The notes under the pieces were generated by a model, which made no database searches, had not been told where the DNA came from, and saw only the letters and a list, made by a program, of their open reading frames with translations. The position numbers were made by a program, and so were the translations under genes. From assembly GCA_964354625.1 (NCBI GenBank), contig CAYHAK010000020.1:1-24855 (forward strand): DNA of 24,855 nucleotides. Reading direction: 5' to 3'. Within the stretch, counting starts at the first letter, position 1. Each line of letters begins with the position of its first letter. Below, piece after piece: positions 16,016 to 23,790 of this stretch. Source of the stretch: DATKKK01 sp964354625. GTDB lineage: Archaea; Thermoproteota; Bathyarchaeia; Bathyarchaeales; Bathycorpusculaceae.

Positions 16016-16579
16016 CTAATGGCGAACCGTGGCACACACTGCCACGTAGCATTTCAGGTCGTCTCCATCCTCGAACGCCACAACACGCAAGCCAGCACCC
16101 TCAAGTAACGCCTCAAATGCCTTTCGGGCAAAGATCCCCTTCAACCCAGTGACCACGAATATCGCACTGCTCTTGGCAACACGCTCGAACTCCTTCAAGG
16201 TCTCAGCAGGACAGGGCATGTTCTGAACAAGCGTGAAGGCAAGAACATGGCTGAAAACATGGTTCTTGAATGGCATGTTGTCAGCATCGGCCAAGACGAA
16301 GCAAAGGTTGCCAAAATCCTCAGCATGCTCTCTGGCCACGACCAGGCTATTCCGGGAAACGTCCAACCCAACAACCGCCTTAGCTGTTCCCGCAACGTGG
16401 GTGAACAGCAGACCCGTTCCGCAGCCAACATCCAAGACCGAGTCTTTCCAGCTCAACCCGATGTGCCCTAAAGCCGCCTTGATCTTTGCCTCCTGTTCCT
16501 CGGCATAGCGCATATCATACATCTCAGCCGTCACGTCGTAACGATGCCCAACGCCGCGCTTCTTCTTCCACCCAGCCAT
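16016..16579 (-). CDS. Class I SAM-dependent methyltransferase
   Basis: This 187-residue protein has the Rossmann methyltransferase fold. Motif I is LDVGCGTGLLF (residues 49-59), and the motif II acid lies in VVGLDVSRN. LADADNMPFKNHVFSHVLAF carries the motif III/IV region, and EFERVAKSSAIFVVTG is the post-motif strand. It is short, like a minimal Methyltransf_11 domain, without a recognisable substrate domain. The start MAGWKKKRG is basic, which may hint at an RNA or acidic partner but proves nothing. It is divergent from nucS and lies directly upstream of the Hdr operon on the same strand. That operon has its own promoter. Confidence 0.8.
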   Translation of the reverse strand: MAGWKKKRGVGHRYDVTAEMYDMRYAEEQEAKIKAALGHIGLSWKDSVLDVGCGTGLLFTHVAGTAKAVVGLDVSRNSLVVAREHAEDFGNLCFVLADADNMPFKNHVFSHVLAFTLVQNMPCPAETLKEFERVAKSSAIFVVTGLKGIFARKAFEALLEGAGLRVVAFEDGDDLKCYVAVCATVRH

Positions 16580-16640
16580 CTAGCGTCTCTCAGAAGTCTT
16601 ATGTACATTACAGGTCTTCTAAAACTATTGGCGGATATTT

Positions 16641-17426
16641 GTGGCCAAACTCCAAAACATAGCAGTTCTCGTCTGTCCAGGCATCGTTGAGGCTGAGCAC
16701 GTGACGAAGGAAGCGGTTTCTCAGCACAGGATGCTGGTTGTGGTTGGCAGATGTTGGGTGGACTATTTGGGGCGTGCGAGATCGAAGCTTGAGCCTGGCG
16801 AACGCGTACTCATGGTGAAAGAGGACGGTTCGCTGCTTGTTCACCGTTCGGTGGGCTATGAGCCGGTTAACTGGCAACCTCCAGGATGCATTTTCCACAC
16901 GCAGGCAAAAGGCAACGTGCTCGAAGTGCATGCGGTAAGACTGAAACCGCCTGAATCCGTCAAGATCTGCTTTGACAGTATCCAACTGGTCTCTTCGCTG
17001 AACCTTGAGGATTCTGGCGAGTTTTCGCTCTACGCAAGTGAGCAGGACATGCAAAAGGCCATACTGCTCAAGCCTTCACTCTTAGAAGAAAGCCTCAAAC
17101 TCATAAGCTACGAAAAGAAAGTCGAACCAGGCTTCGTAGACGTCTACGCCATGGACAAGAGCGGGAGCCTCGTCGTCATTGAAATCAAGCGCAAGACCGC
17201 CAGCAAAGAAGCCGCGCTGCAGCTGGCCAGATACATCGATGCCATCAAAACCAAAGCAACACGCCAAGTGCGCGGAATACTTGCAGCACCGGACTTGGGG
17301 AAAGATGTCCAAAGAATGCTAGCCACTCTCGGACTGGAGTTCAAGCAACTGGATCCGAGAAAATGTGCAGATATTCTGCGCAGAGCGGAAACAAGAAAAC
17401 TTGCCGAGTTCTTTGAGCAAGTGTGA
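16641..17426 (+). CDS. nucS: Endonuclease NucS/EndoMS (mismatch-specific)
   Basis: This 261-residue protein, started at GTG 16641, has the two-domain NucS layout. The N-terminal beta-sandwich carries GRCWVDYLGRARS and the hallmark VNWQPPG (W78, base-flipping pocket). The C-terminal RecB-like nuclease domain has D167 in FVDVY, then EIKRK with E181 and K183, and LQLARY with Q194. These are the D-ExK-Q catalytic set. NucS cuts both strands at mismatches in archaea and actinobacteria, guided by PCNA or the beta clamp. Its C-terminal tail (RKLAEFFEQV) contains a plausible clamp-contact stretch. It is divergent from the methyltransferase and followed by a pyrophosphatase pseudogene. Confidence 0.92.
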   Translation: MAKLQNIAVLVCPGIVEAEHVTKEAVSQHRMLVVVGRCWVDYLGRARSKLEPGERVLMVKEDGSLLVHRSVGYEPVNWQPPGCIFHTQAKGNVLEVHAVRLKPPESVKICFDSIQLVSSLNLEDSGEFSLYASEQDMQKAILLKPSLLEESLKLISYEKKVEPGFVDVYAMDKSGSLVVIEIKRKTASKEAALQLARYIDAIKTKATRQVRGILAAPDLGKDVQRMLATLGLEFKQLDPRKCADILRRAETRKLAEFFEQV

Positions 17427-17465
17427 ATTAGCTTGCTTTGCTATTGACTTTGTGAGTTGTTGTCT

Positions 17466-17891
17466 ATGAATGCTTGGAAGGATGTTCCAGCGAGCGATAG
17501 ATTTCCTGATTCGCTCAATATGGTGATTGAGGTCATCAGTGGCTCTAGAGACAAGTACGAGTATAGCTCTAATTGTGGTCGTTTGTGCTTAACAGGATCA
17601 TAGCGCGGGCGGCGCGTTGATCATTGAAGACGAGAAGGGCGAGGGCGCTAAGATACTATCAGTACTAACGCGCGCGAACGACGCACGGTTCGAAGACTAC
17701 AATAACATTGCCGATCCTCATCGCATCAGCTTCGGGAGATTTAGGGATTTTTCGAGACCTACAAGAGGCTGGAGACTCACAAGTGGGTCAAATTCAAAGA
17801 GTGAAGGAAGGCAGAAGAAGCTGAGAAGATAGTGGTCTACGCTCTAGAGAATTGCGGGAAAAAGGCACTAGGCAAGACTGACGCACGCTGA
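17466..17891 (+). pseudogene. ppa: Inorganic pyrophosphatase pseudogene (internally deleted, frameshifted, internal stop)
   Basis: The ATG at 17466 opens MNAWKDVPASDRFPDS, followed by EVISGSRDKYEYS. This matches the conserved N-terminus of archaeal family I pyrophosphatases. The match then shifts frame (CLNRIIA, compare family VLDRxLYS), and the entire centre is missing, including the catalytic acid cluster DxxDPxD. The C-terminal third resumes as GALIIEDEKGEGAKILSVL and RFEDYNNIADP. A frameshift follows, then FFETYKRLETHKWVKFKE with a TGA where the family has Trp, and finally KAEEAEKIVVYALEN. Total length is about 425 bases, against roughly 520 for an intact gene. Loss of the active site means it cannot encode a working enzyme. 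Identity is confident because three separate conserved segments occur in order. Confidence 0.85.
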
Positions 17892-17899
17892 ACGCTGTC

Positions 17900-19543
17900 T
17901 CAAACCAGTGCGTTGCTGAATGAAGCGTACTCCTTCTCCGAAAGCCAACCCTCTTCCTTTAGTCTGCTCAAGCCGTGCCTGATTACTTCCTTTCCGTCTT
18001 GACTAGCTAATATGCTGTCTTCGACTGCAGCTTCGCTTGTCTCTCTTTCGAGCACGGCGTTTTCTTCAAGCATAGAGGGCACCCTGTTCAAGAAGTTGGC
18101 CAGCGCCGCCGAGCGAGGGCTGAACAGCTGTTTGATCCTGGCCATGCCCAAGGCGCCTTTGAGTTTCACGAGAAGCTTGACGCTGTTCGTGTAGGAGGGG
18201 GGGTAATGTAGGTAGCGCTTTCTGGTTTCTGACTGGAAGCCGACAAGGTAGAACGGCACGTAGACTAGTGAAGGCTTGCTGCTTTCTCGGCGAATGCCTA
18301 GGTTGTTGAAGGATGCTGTTGCCGCTTCAAGGCTTCCGGTCGTTTCGTTGATCTGCTTGATTATCGCCCAGGTCTGCTCTTCTATCTTCTCTATCTGCTG
18401 CTTCAACACCTGAACTTCAGCGTCTCTTGCAGCCTCGATTTCGTCAAGCTCCTTATTTGCCTCTTGGACTTTCGCTTCAACGTCCGATTTGATACGGAAA
18501 AGCTCCCGTCCCTTCTCATCCTCAGCCTCCTTGATCTCTTTCTCAAGCTTCTTTATGCTAGATTCGAGGTCAGAGCGTTCCTTCTTGTATCTTCCTTTCT
18601 CGTCTTTCCATCTCCGCTCCGTGGTCTCGTCCTTGCGTGTGGCACTAGACCTGATCTCGACATCGCACCGCGCGATCTTGTCAGTCAGCTGTTCTCTTGC
18701 CTTGTTGAGTTTCACTTTCTCCTTTTGCAGGCTGAGAAGGTGCTTCCCAAACTTCTTTGAGGCTACAGCTGTTTCTTCATCACCTTTGAGATGCACTTTC
18801 CTCACAGCTTCCTCGAACGGGCCTTGGCATTTCTCAAGCTCAGCACTGAACCTCTCTTTGACCTCCTTCATTTCTGCTCGGATAGCCTTCGTGAAACCCT
18901 TGGTTGTGAAGTTGAGAAGTCTCATGCCTTTGTTGAGGCTTTTGACTTCATCTGTGAGTCTGGACTTCAGGTTCTCGAGCTCCCGTATCTCGGCGGTGAT
19001 GGCATCTTCGCTGGTGGTCGTCTGTAGCAACGCGGCCCCAGGTGTCGCGGACTCGAAGGGTTTGGCCTCTGAGAGGTATGCGGCAAGCTCTGTCAGAAAG
19101 GCCGAGTCGGCCATCAGTCCGTCTGCTGTCAGGCTTTCTTCCTTGCGCAACGGCTGGAAGTAGTTGAGGTTGTCTGAAAGGAAGGCTATGTAGGTTTCGC
19201 GCCTGCTTGCGCTTCTTTCCATGCCTTCGGTAAAGGCTTGCATGCCGGCGACAGACGGGCGTGAGAAAGTATGTGAAGCAGTGTTCAGTCCATCAAAGAT
19301 AAGGCTTGTTTCGCGGAATGGAAAGAGCCAGAAGGGGTAGACCGCTTTTGCGATGAAGATCGTTTTCTCAGAAGGCCGTTTCGCTACTATGCCTCTGCCC
19401 TTTCTTCTTTCCAGTTCAGCCAGACAGAATACCGTTGCTCTCTCAGTTTCTAGCGAGAACGGTTCCGTTCGGCCTGAGGCCAAAGTGGAAAAGGGCAAAA
19501 TCAGCTTGTCGGTCTCTTGCGGCAATTCCTCACCAGTCCTCAT
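17900..19543 (-). CDS. Long coiled-coil protein of unknown function
   Basis: This 547-residue protein is not one whose function I recognise. Residues 1-170 are globular, with aromatic patches (YPFWLFPFRET). Residues about 180-400 are a long charged coiled coil dominated by Glu, Lys and Arg with few Gly or Pro. Residues about 425-450 carry the aromatic stretch YVPFYLVGFQSETRKRYL followed by HYPPS, and residues 500-547 are an acidic helical tail. Globular heads flanking a coiled coil recall structural or SMC-like architecture, but there is no Walker motif, signal peptide or membrane helix. The ATG at 19543 is about 22 bases from the centre of a TATA box, so the message is probably leaderless. 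It is convergent with the ppa pseudogene. The coding call is firm. Confidence 0.8.
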   Translation of the reverse strand: MRTGEELPQETDKLILPFSTLASGRTEPFSLETERATVFCLAELERRKGRGIVAKRPSEKTIFIAKAVYPFWLFPFRETSLIFDGLNTASHTFSRPSVAGMQAFTEGMERSASRRETYIAFLSDNLNYFQPLRKEESLTADGLMADSAFLTELAAYLSEAKPFESATPGAALLQTTTSEDAITAEIRELENLKSRLTDEVKSLNKGMRLLNFTTKGFTKAIRAEMKEVKERFSAELEKCQGPFEEAVRKVHLKGDEETAVASKKFGKHLLSLQKEKVKLNKAREQLTDKIARCDVEIRSSATRKDETTERRWKDEKGRYKKERSDLESSIKKLEKEIKEAEDEKGRELFRIKSDVEAKVQEANKELDEIEAARDAEVQVLKQQIEKIEEQTWAIIKQINETTGSLEAATASFNNLGIRRESSKPSLVYVPFYLVGFQSETRKRYLHYPPSYTNSVKLLVKLKGALGMARIKQLFSPRSAALANFLNRVPSMLEENAVLERETSEAAVEDSILASQDGKEVIRHGLSRLKEEGWLSEKEYASFSNALV

Positions 19544-19559
19544 AGTATTCCAATGATCT

Positions 19560-19568
19560 GTTTAAATG
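19560..19568 (-). promoter_or_regulatory. TATA box for the coiled-coil gene
   Basis: The minus strand reads CATTTAAAC, centred about 22 bases before the ATG at 19543. This spacing predicts a leaderless transcript, consistent with the lack of a Shine-Dalgarno. Confidence 0.5.
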
Positions 19569-19635
19569 CATTATGAAATCCGTCGCCTAACGCGTCCGGC
19601 GCGACTTTCCAATGCACGCGCAGATTTGCCATATT

Positions 19636-19643
19636 CTTATATA
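19636..19643 (+). promoter_or_regulatory. TATA box for the microprotein-APC operon
   Basis: CTTATATA precedes the first gene of the four-gene operon, with a transcript start expected near 19664 and a leader of about 20 bases. Confidence 0.5.
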
Positions 19644-19683
19644 GTCACGACTTGGGTGTACTAGGCTTTAGAGTGAACACCCA

Positions 19684-19905
19684 TTGCGCAGTAGACTTTC
19701 GGGCTTGCCAAAGCTCGTGGCCATCGCAGGCGGCTTTATGATAGTGGCAGGAACAATCCTGCTGGGCATGGCAGCCCTAGCCGTGATCGGACAACTCGAC
19801 GTAGGCATAATACTTGAGAAGAAATACCTTCCTACCCTGGCCACGCTCATGATTGTCGTGGGCCTATTGGATACTCTCTCAGCAATCGTGATTGCCCGCT
19901 GGTGA
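19684..19905 (+). CDS. Small two-helix membrane protein, first gene of the APC operon
   Basis: This is a 73-residue protein if started at TTG 19684; no ATG occurs before residue 19. Two hydrophobic segments (about residues 11-37 and 49-70) flank a short polar loop with EKKY. The basic N-terminus (MRSR, K10) suggests that end is cytosolic. The TTG lies about 20 bases after the predicted transcript start, without a strong ribosome binding site. It is followed 7 bases later by a second protein of similar shape. I do not recognise a family. Its position suggests a subunit or regulator of the permease at 20145. Confidence 0.6.
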   Translation: MRSRLSGLPKLVAIAGGFMIVAGTILLGMAALAVIGQLDVGIILEKKYLPTLATLMIVVGLLDTLSAIVIARW

Positions 19906-19912
19906 AGACAGC

Positions 19913-20143
19913 ATGGCGACCCTCAGAAAAGTGGCCTCAATACTCGCCGGAGGAACTCAATGTATGCTGGGTGGGCTATCATTAGCCTCAGCCTTTTTGG
20001 TCTTTGCCAGCCAGTCCGCGCGAGACGCTCTGTTCGTAGAGCCACGAGAAGTCCCTCTTTTTGTGTTTCTGCTCTCAGCCTTCGGCATGCTTCTCATTCT
20101 GAGCGGACTGCTGTTGGTCTGGGGAAGAGACGGGAGGTTTTAA
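19913..20143 (+). CDS. Small two-helix membrane protein, second gene of the APC operon
   Basis: I start this at ATG 19913, preceded by GGTGA eight bases upstream, giving 76 residues. A TTG seven codons earlier is less likely. Helices span roughly residues 8-32 and 49-69, separated by a charged loop (SARDALFVEPREVP). The end reads LSGLLLVWGRDGRF, similar to the third microprotein's CGLLLLLGED. The stop lies one base before the permease start, so translation is probably coupled. The family is unknown. Confidence 0.65.
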   Translation: MATLRKVASILAGGTQCMLGGLSLASAFLVFASQSARDALFVEPREVPLFVFLLSAFGMLLILSGLLLVWGRDGRF

Positions 20144-20144
20144 G

Positions 20145-21617
20145 GTGGGGGAGAAGCACCTCAGAAGAGAACTTGGACTTCTGCAGACGACGATGATGGG
20201 GATAGGCGGGGCCATATGCGCAGGCGTGTTTGTGACACTGGGCTACGCTGCAACCCTAGCTGGCACGGCGTTAATAGTAGCTATGGTGTTGTGCGGAATC
20301 ATAAACCTGTTCACGATGCTAAGCTACGCTGAGCTAGGTGCAGCCTTGCCGAGTGCTGGTGGCGAGTACACGTTTGCCAAGGCCTCTTTCGGAGGATTCC
20401 TCTCGTTCGCAACAGGCTGGTTCGAGTGGATAAGCAATATGTTCTACGCCGCCTTCTCCTCCATCGGCTTCGCCTTCCTACTCTCCTACGTCATTCCAGG
20501 CATCAACATACCCATAACTGCAGTCATAACCGTAACGATCTTCACACTAGTCAACATCAAAGGCATCAAAGAAACAGGGTTCGCCCAAACCGCATTGGTC
20601 ATAATCCTGCTCGGCCTCTTGGGCGTATTCGCCATCGCAGGCCTGCTCACAAGCCAAAGCGCAGGCGCTTTGGAACTCAGCGCTCCAAAAGGCTTCTTAG
20701 GGGTGTTAAAGGCCTCCGCCTTCATATTCGTGGTCTATCTCGGAGGAGAAGCCATAGCCGTCGCACAGGCGGAGATCAAAAATCCAGGCAAGACCATCCC
20801 GAGAGCAATACTCCTCTCGTGCTTGGCTTTGATAGTGATCTACACGACGATCGCGTTCGTCGTTTTCAAGGTCGTCACACCTGAGGCGTTGGCTGGAAAG
20901 GAGTCGCCTCTTGCCTTCGTGGCCGAGCAGTTCATGGGACCAATAGGCTTGGGCATTGTCACCGTTGCAGGCATAATCGCCGCACTGACTTCGGTTAACA
21001 CGTCAGTAATGGCTCACTCGAGGGTGGCGTACGCGCTGGCCAGAGACGGCTATTTCCCAAAAACCCTGTTCAGCCTCCACGGACGCTTCAGCACACCACA
21101 CATTGCCATAGTGTTAGGGTCAATTCTTACCGCGGCCTTCGCGGCCACAGGCATCGTGAACTTCGTGACCTATGCCACAGACTTCGGCTTCATTATCGGC
21201 TTTGTCTTCGTCAATCTCTCGCTGATTAAGCTTCGCCGAGACAAACCTAGTCTGGTGAGACCGTTCAAGGTTCCCTTCTACCCGTTAACACCCTTGTTGG
21301 GAATAGCCACATCGATAATGCTCATTTTCTTCCTAGACCCGGGCACAGTGTTTATTGGAACAGAGCTTTTCCTCCTTGGCCTTGTGGCCTATTACATACG
21401 AATGGTAGGATACACTCGCGCCTACTTGGCCATCGGTGGAATCAACTTCGGCCTCAGCGGCTTCTCGGCACTACTGGCCTACCTAGTGGTTTCTAACTCG
21501 TTGCCGATTACCATGCCTCAGGACATAACATGGACAGCCTTTGGCGCCATCGCCCTCATCAGCATAACCTGCTTGATTGCAGGAGTGCTCTACATCACGA
21601 GAGACTCGGAGGAATGA
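20145..21617 (+). CDS. APC-superfamily amino acid permease
   Basis: This 490-residue protein has about twelve to fourteen hydrophobic helices. TM1 has the broken-helix signature MGIGGAICAGVFVTLG. Next comes LSYAELGAALPSAGGEYTF, the conserved ELxxxxPxxGGxY block of APC amino acid transporters. A TM6 region and the cytosolic AHSRVAYALARDGYFPK loop also match. It is only distantly similar to the permease at 5768-7051. GTG 20145 follows GGGAGGTT. The gene sits between two upstream microproteins and one downstream, with gaps or overlaps of a few bases. A cytoplasmic-membrane transporter for an amino acid or amine is expected; the substrate is unknown. Confidence 0.9.
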   Translation: MGEKHLRRELGLLQTTMMGIGGAICAGVFVTLGYAATLAGTALIVAMVLCGIINLFTMLSYAELGAALPSAGGEYTFAKASFGGFLSFATGWFEWISNMFYAAFSSIGFAFLLSYVIPGINIPITAVITVTIFTLVNIKGIKETGFAQTALVIILLGLLGVFAIAGLLTSQSAGALELSAPKGFLGVLKASAFIFVVYLGGEAIAVAQAEIKNPGKTIPRAILLSCLALIVIYTTIAFVVFKVVTPEALAGKESPLAFVAEQFMGPIGLGIVTVAGIIAALTSVNTSVMAHSRVAYALARDGYFPKTLFSLHGRFSTPHIAIVLGSILTAAFAATGIVNFVTYATDFGFIIGFVFVNLSLIKLRRDKPSLVRPFKVPFYPLTPLLGIATSIMLIFFLDPGTVFIGTELFLLGLVAYYIRMVGYTRAYLAIGGINFGLSGFSALLAYLVVSNSLPITMPQDITWTAFGAIALISITCLIAGVLYITRDSEE

Positions 21618-21895
21618 AGACTACGGCGGAGAAAGAGGAGAAGAAGCTGCTGAAGGACACAATTGAAGAGGAGCGACTCCAACTCTGCGGCATAGTCCGA
21701 AGACTTGGTTCAAAATTGAGTGGGCTAATGTTCACGTGTGGCATTCTCGTCTTCACGTTTGGCTTTTACCTTCTGCTCGTGCCTCAGGATCCCGTGCTCT
21801 CGACAAGGGTCAACATCATCTTGACAGGGGCTTTGGGGTTCGTTGCCATCTTGAACATACTTTGCGGACTACTGCTTCTGCTGGGTGAAGACTAG
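21614..21895 (+). CDS. Small coiled-coil and two-helix membrane protein, last gene of the APC operon
   Basis: ATG 21614 overlaps the permease stop in ATGA, and GGAGGA precedes it, so the true product has 93 residues. A longer frame opening upstream is a shadow. Residues 1-35 are a charged helix (TTAEKEEKKLLKDTIEEERL), followed by two hydrophobic helices at about 37-56 and 67-90 around a short LVPQDPV loop. The ending CGLLLLLGED resembles the second microprotein of the operon. It could be an accessory subunit. Its stop TAG interlocks with the stop of the convergent nre gene in a single CTAG. Confidence 0.7.
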   Translation: MKTTAEKEEKKLLKDTIEEERLQLCGIVRRLGSKLSGLMFTCGILVFTFGFYLLLVPQDPVLSTRVNIILTGALGFVAILNILCGLLLLLGED

Positions 21896-23259
21896 CCGCT
21901 GGCTTGCTTCGTCATGTAGTCTGTTATCCTTCGCTGGAAAAGCACACTCTTCAGAAGCCCGCTTCTCTGCATCCACTGCTGCAAGGGGATCTGGAACCTA
22001 GTGCCAATCCATTTCAGTGCCAACTCGAGCGTGTTGAACTTGTATGGTTCTTGTCTCATGGCATTTCGGACGTTTTCTCTGACTTGCCAGACGCCCACGG
22101 GCATGATGTAACCCGGCCTTGCCTCGCGAAGCACAATCACTGTCGCCTGTCGCCTTTCCTTCACAAGCTGGTCGCAAACCGCCAGCCGCGCCGCGTAGTA
22201 GCATCCGCCTATTTCGGCGTAGGTAGTCCTTCCTTCGTAGCCTTCCCAGTCTCCGAACATGACCGTGTTCTTGCCGTTTGGGTTCCACGCCGTGCCCGGA
22301 TACCATGCCTCCATGGCCTCGTAGCTCCACGACATCGGCAACATCAGAATCTCGAAAATGTTGTCAAGATACCGCGATTCGTAGATGCGGTACTCGCCTA
22401 TTTCGGGTAAGGTCTTGACTTTCTTGATGAGATCTTTTGAGAGTATGTCGTCTACGGCGGTTATGCTCCAGCGCGTGGGCACGAGTCGCCTGTTGTCTTT
22501 CAGTCCGAAGGCGCCTACGCTGAAGGCTCTTTGGATCTTCGTGACCATCACGCCTCGATCATACAGCTCCAGCACCGCTGGTGCCGCCTTCAAATCCGTG
22601 TCGTAGTAAGCCTTCTCAACCTGATGATCCCATCGCGTGTTCCCTAAGTTCATGTCGCGAATAGGCGCCGAAGGGCCGAAAGGCTGAACCTCATCGTCAA
22701 GGAAAATCGAACCTCGCGGCTTCTTCTTCAGCATCAGCTCAACGTCAACTGGGTTCACTGCAAGAGCCAGTTCGCGGGTCTGGTCAATTATCCTTCCTGC
22801 CTCATTGAACTCTCGAACATGAACGCGGTGCTTGCCACGGATGAGCATGGAACGAAAATTGACGATCTCGTCAATTGATCTGCCAAACCAGTATTCGGGC
22901 AGATCGTAGATGGTTGTGTCCTCCTCCACAGGCGGCACGAGGGGCCCTGCATACACGTTCGGATAGCCGATTCTGCCAATGAAAACACTTGGAGGAGAGG
23001 CCCCTACGATGTCCTCGCTGTGCATCAACGGCACACTACGCAAGTAGTAATTGACCTTCACGATTATCGGACAGCGGGTTTTGCCGCATAAGAACCTTGA
23101 GCCCTTGCACAAGACACACTGACTACTTCTTGACGCCTTCGCCGCAATCGTGAGATTCTCCTCAACATCAACGCTCGACGCAACATTTGTGCTCTTGAGA
23201 ACATCACTCAACCAAGTACTCGGTGAAGCCTCGCTAGCGCGAGCCTGGACAAACGTCAA
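21892..23259 (-). CDS. Nre-family archaeal DNA repair protein
   Basis: This 455-residue protein has a zinc-finger-like set C48-X2-C51-X6-C58-X4-C63 (CVLCKGSRFLCGKTRCP). It continues with the hallmark Nre blocks SEDIVGASPPSVFIGRIGYP, VYAGPLVPP, FRSMLIRGKHRV and AEIGGCYYAARLA. Nre proteins are archaea-specific, interact with PCNA and protect cells against DNA crosslinks. Near the C-terminus, QRRITDYM (442-449) partly fits the PCNA-interacting pattern Q-x2-I-x2-aromatic. The longest start is TTG 23259, which adds about 45 residues before the zinc finger. The true start could be further downstream. It is convergent with the APC operon and shares CTAG as stops. Confidence 0.9.
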   Translation of the reverse strand: MTFVQARASEASPSTWLSDVLKSTNVASSVDVEENLTIAAKASRSSQCVLCKGSRFLCGKTRCPIIVKVNYYLRSVPLMHSEDIVGASPPSVFIGRIGYPNVYAGPLVPPVEEDTTIYDLPEYWFGRSIDEIVNFRSMLIRGKHRVHVREFNEAGRIIDQTRELALAVNPVDVELMLKKKPRGSIFLDDEVQPFGPSAPIRDMNLGNTRWDHQVEKAYYDTDLKAAPAVLELYDRGVMVTKIQRAFSVGAFGLKDNRRLVPTRWSITAVDDILSKDLIKKVKTLPEIGEYRIYESRYLDNIFEILMLPMSWSYEAMEAWYPGTAWNPNGKNTVMFGDWEGYEGRTTYAEIGGCYYAARLAVCDQLVKERRQATVIVLREARPGYIMPVGVWQVRENVRNAMRQEPYKFNTLELALKWIGTRFQIPLQQWMQRSGLLKSVLFQRRITDYMTKQASG

Positions 23260-23300
23260 TCTCTATCACTCAAATGATGGTAGAAGTCGTTCTTATGTTT

Positions 23301-23335
23301 TCTGCGCCAGTCTTGTTGCGTGCATCATGCGCAGA
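23301..23335. repeat. Seven-base inverted repeat in the nre/23418 intergenic region
   Basis: TCTGCGC and GCGCAGA form perfect arms separated by 21 bases, between two divergently transcribed genes. It could be a regulator site or chance. Otherwise the 158-base gap holds only the promoter of the 95-residue gene. Confidence 0.3.
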
Positions 23336-23376
23336 CTGCAGGCAGGGATGTCAAAAGATCAGTATGGAACGCGAAC

Positions 23377-23384
23377 CTTATATT
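23377..23384 (+). promoter_or_regulatory. TATA box of the 95-residue gene
   Basis: CTTATATT lies about 38 bases before ATG 23418. A transcript start near 23406 leaves a leader of about 12 bases. Confidence 0.5.
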
Positions 23385-23417
23385 GCATTCGACATGAGCA
23401 TAAAGATGTGAACAAGC

Positions 23418-23705
23418 ATGAGCGAAGACATTCGCTACTACAAAGGGAAGTTCAGAGTAAGGGTTCTAGCAGAAAGCAAAGGGAGTTGGGTTGTTGAGGC
23501 CTTGGAGCCATTTGAAGACGAAATCCAAGGCCAAGAAGAAACAGTCAAAACAGGAGAAAGACGCATCGTCGCGCCGAACCTACTTTTCCTGAGGAGAGGC
23601 CTGCCTCCACCCGTTAAGGAACACGCTTACGAGTTGAAGATGGAAAAGAAGCTCAAACGCCTGATTGCCGAAGAAGAGAAGAAAAGCAAAGACAACGTGA
23701 CATGA
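23418..23705 (+). CDS. Small soluble protein of unknown function
   Basis: This 95-residue protein begins MSEDIRYYKGKFRVRVLAES. Its first half looks beta-rich (GKFRVRVLAES, GSWVVEALEPF, GERRIVAPNLLFL). Its second half is a charged, Lys/Glu-rich helix ending EEEKKSKDNVT. The first half could be a small beta-barrel; I do not recognise the family. A clear TATA box and a short leader support expression. The next frame begins 85 bases later and is damaged, so no operon partner can be inferred. Confidence 0.65.
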   Translation: MSEDIRYYKGKFRVRVLAESKGSWVVEALEPFEDEIQGQEETVKTGERRIVAPNLLFLRRGLPPPVKEHAYELKMEKKLKRLIAEEEKKSKDNVT

Positions 23706-23790
23706 TATTGCAGCGGATCGCTAGCCGCGTGCGGAACCAAGCGGTCTTGCTTTCATCGAGAAGGAGAGAAAGAGCCTGAAGGAACTCGGT

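Noticed and set aside
18489..19163. Ser/Leu-rich plus-strand frame opposite the coiled-coil gene
   Set aside because: It is antisense to a coding frame with clear coiled-coil composition. Ser/Leu/Phe richness is expected from complementing Glu/Lys codons.
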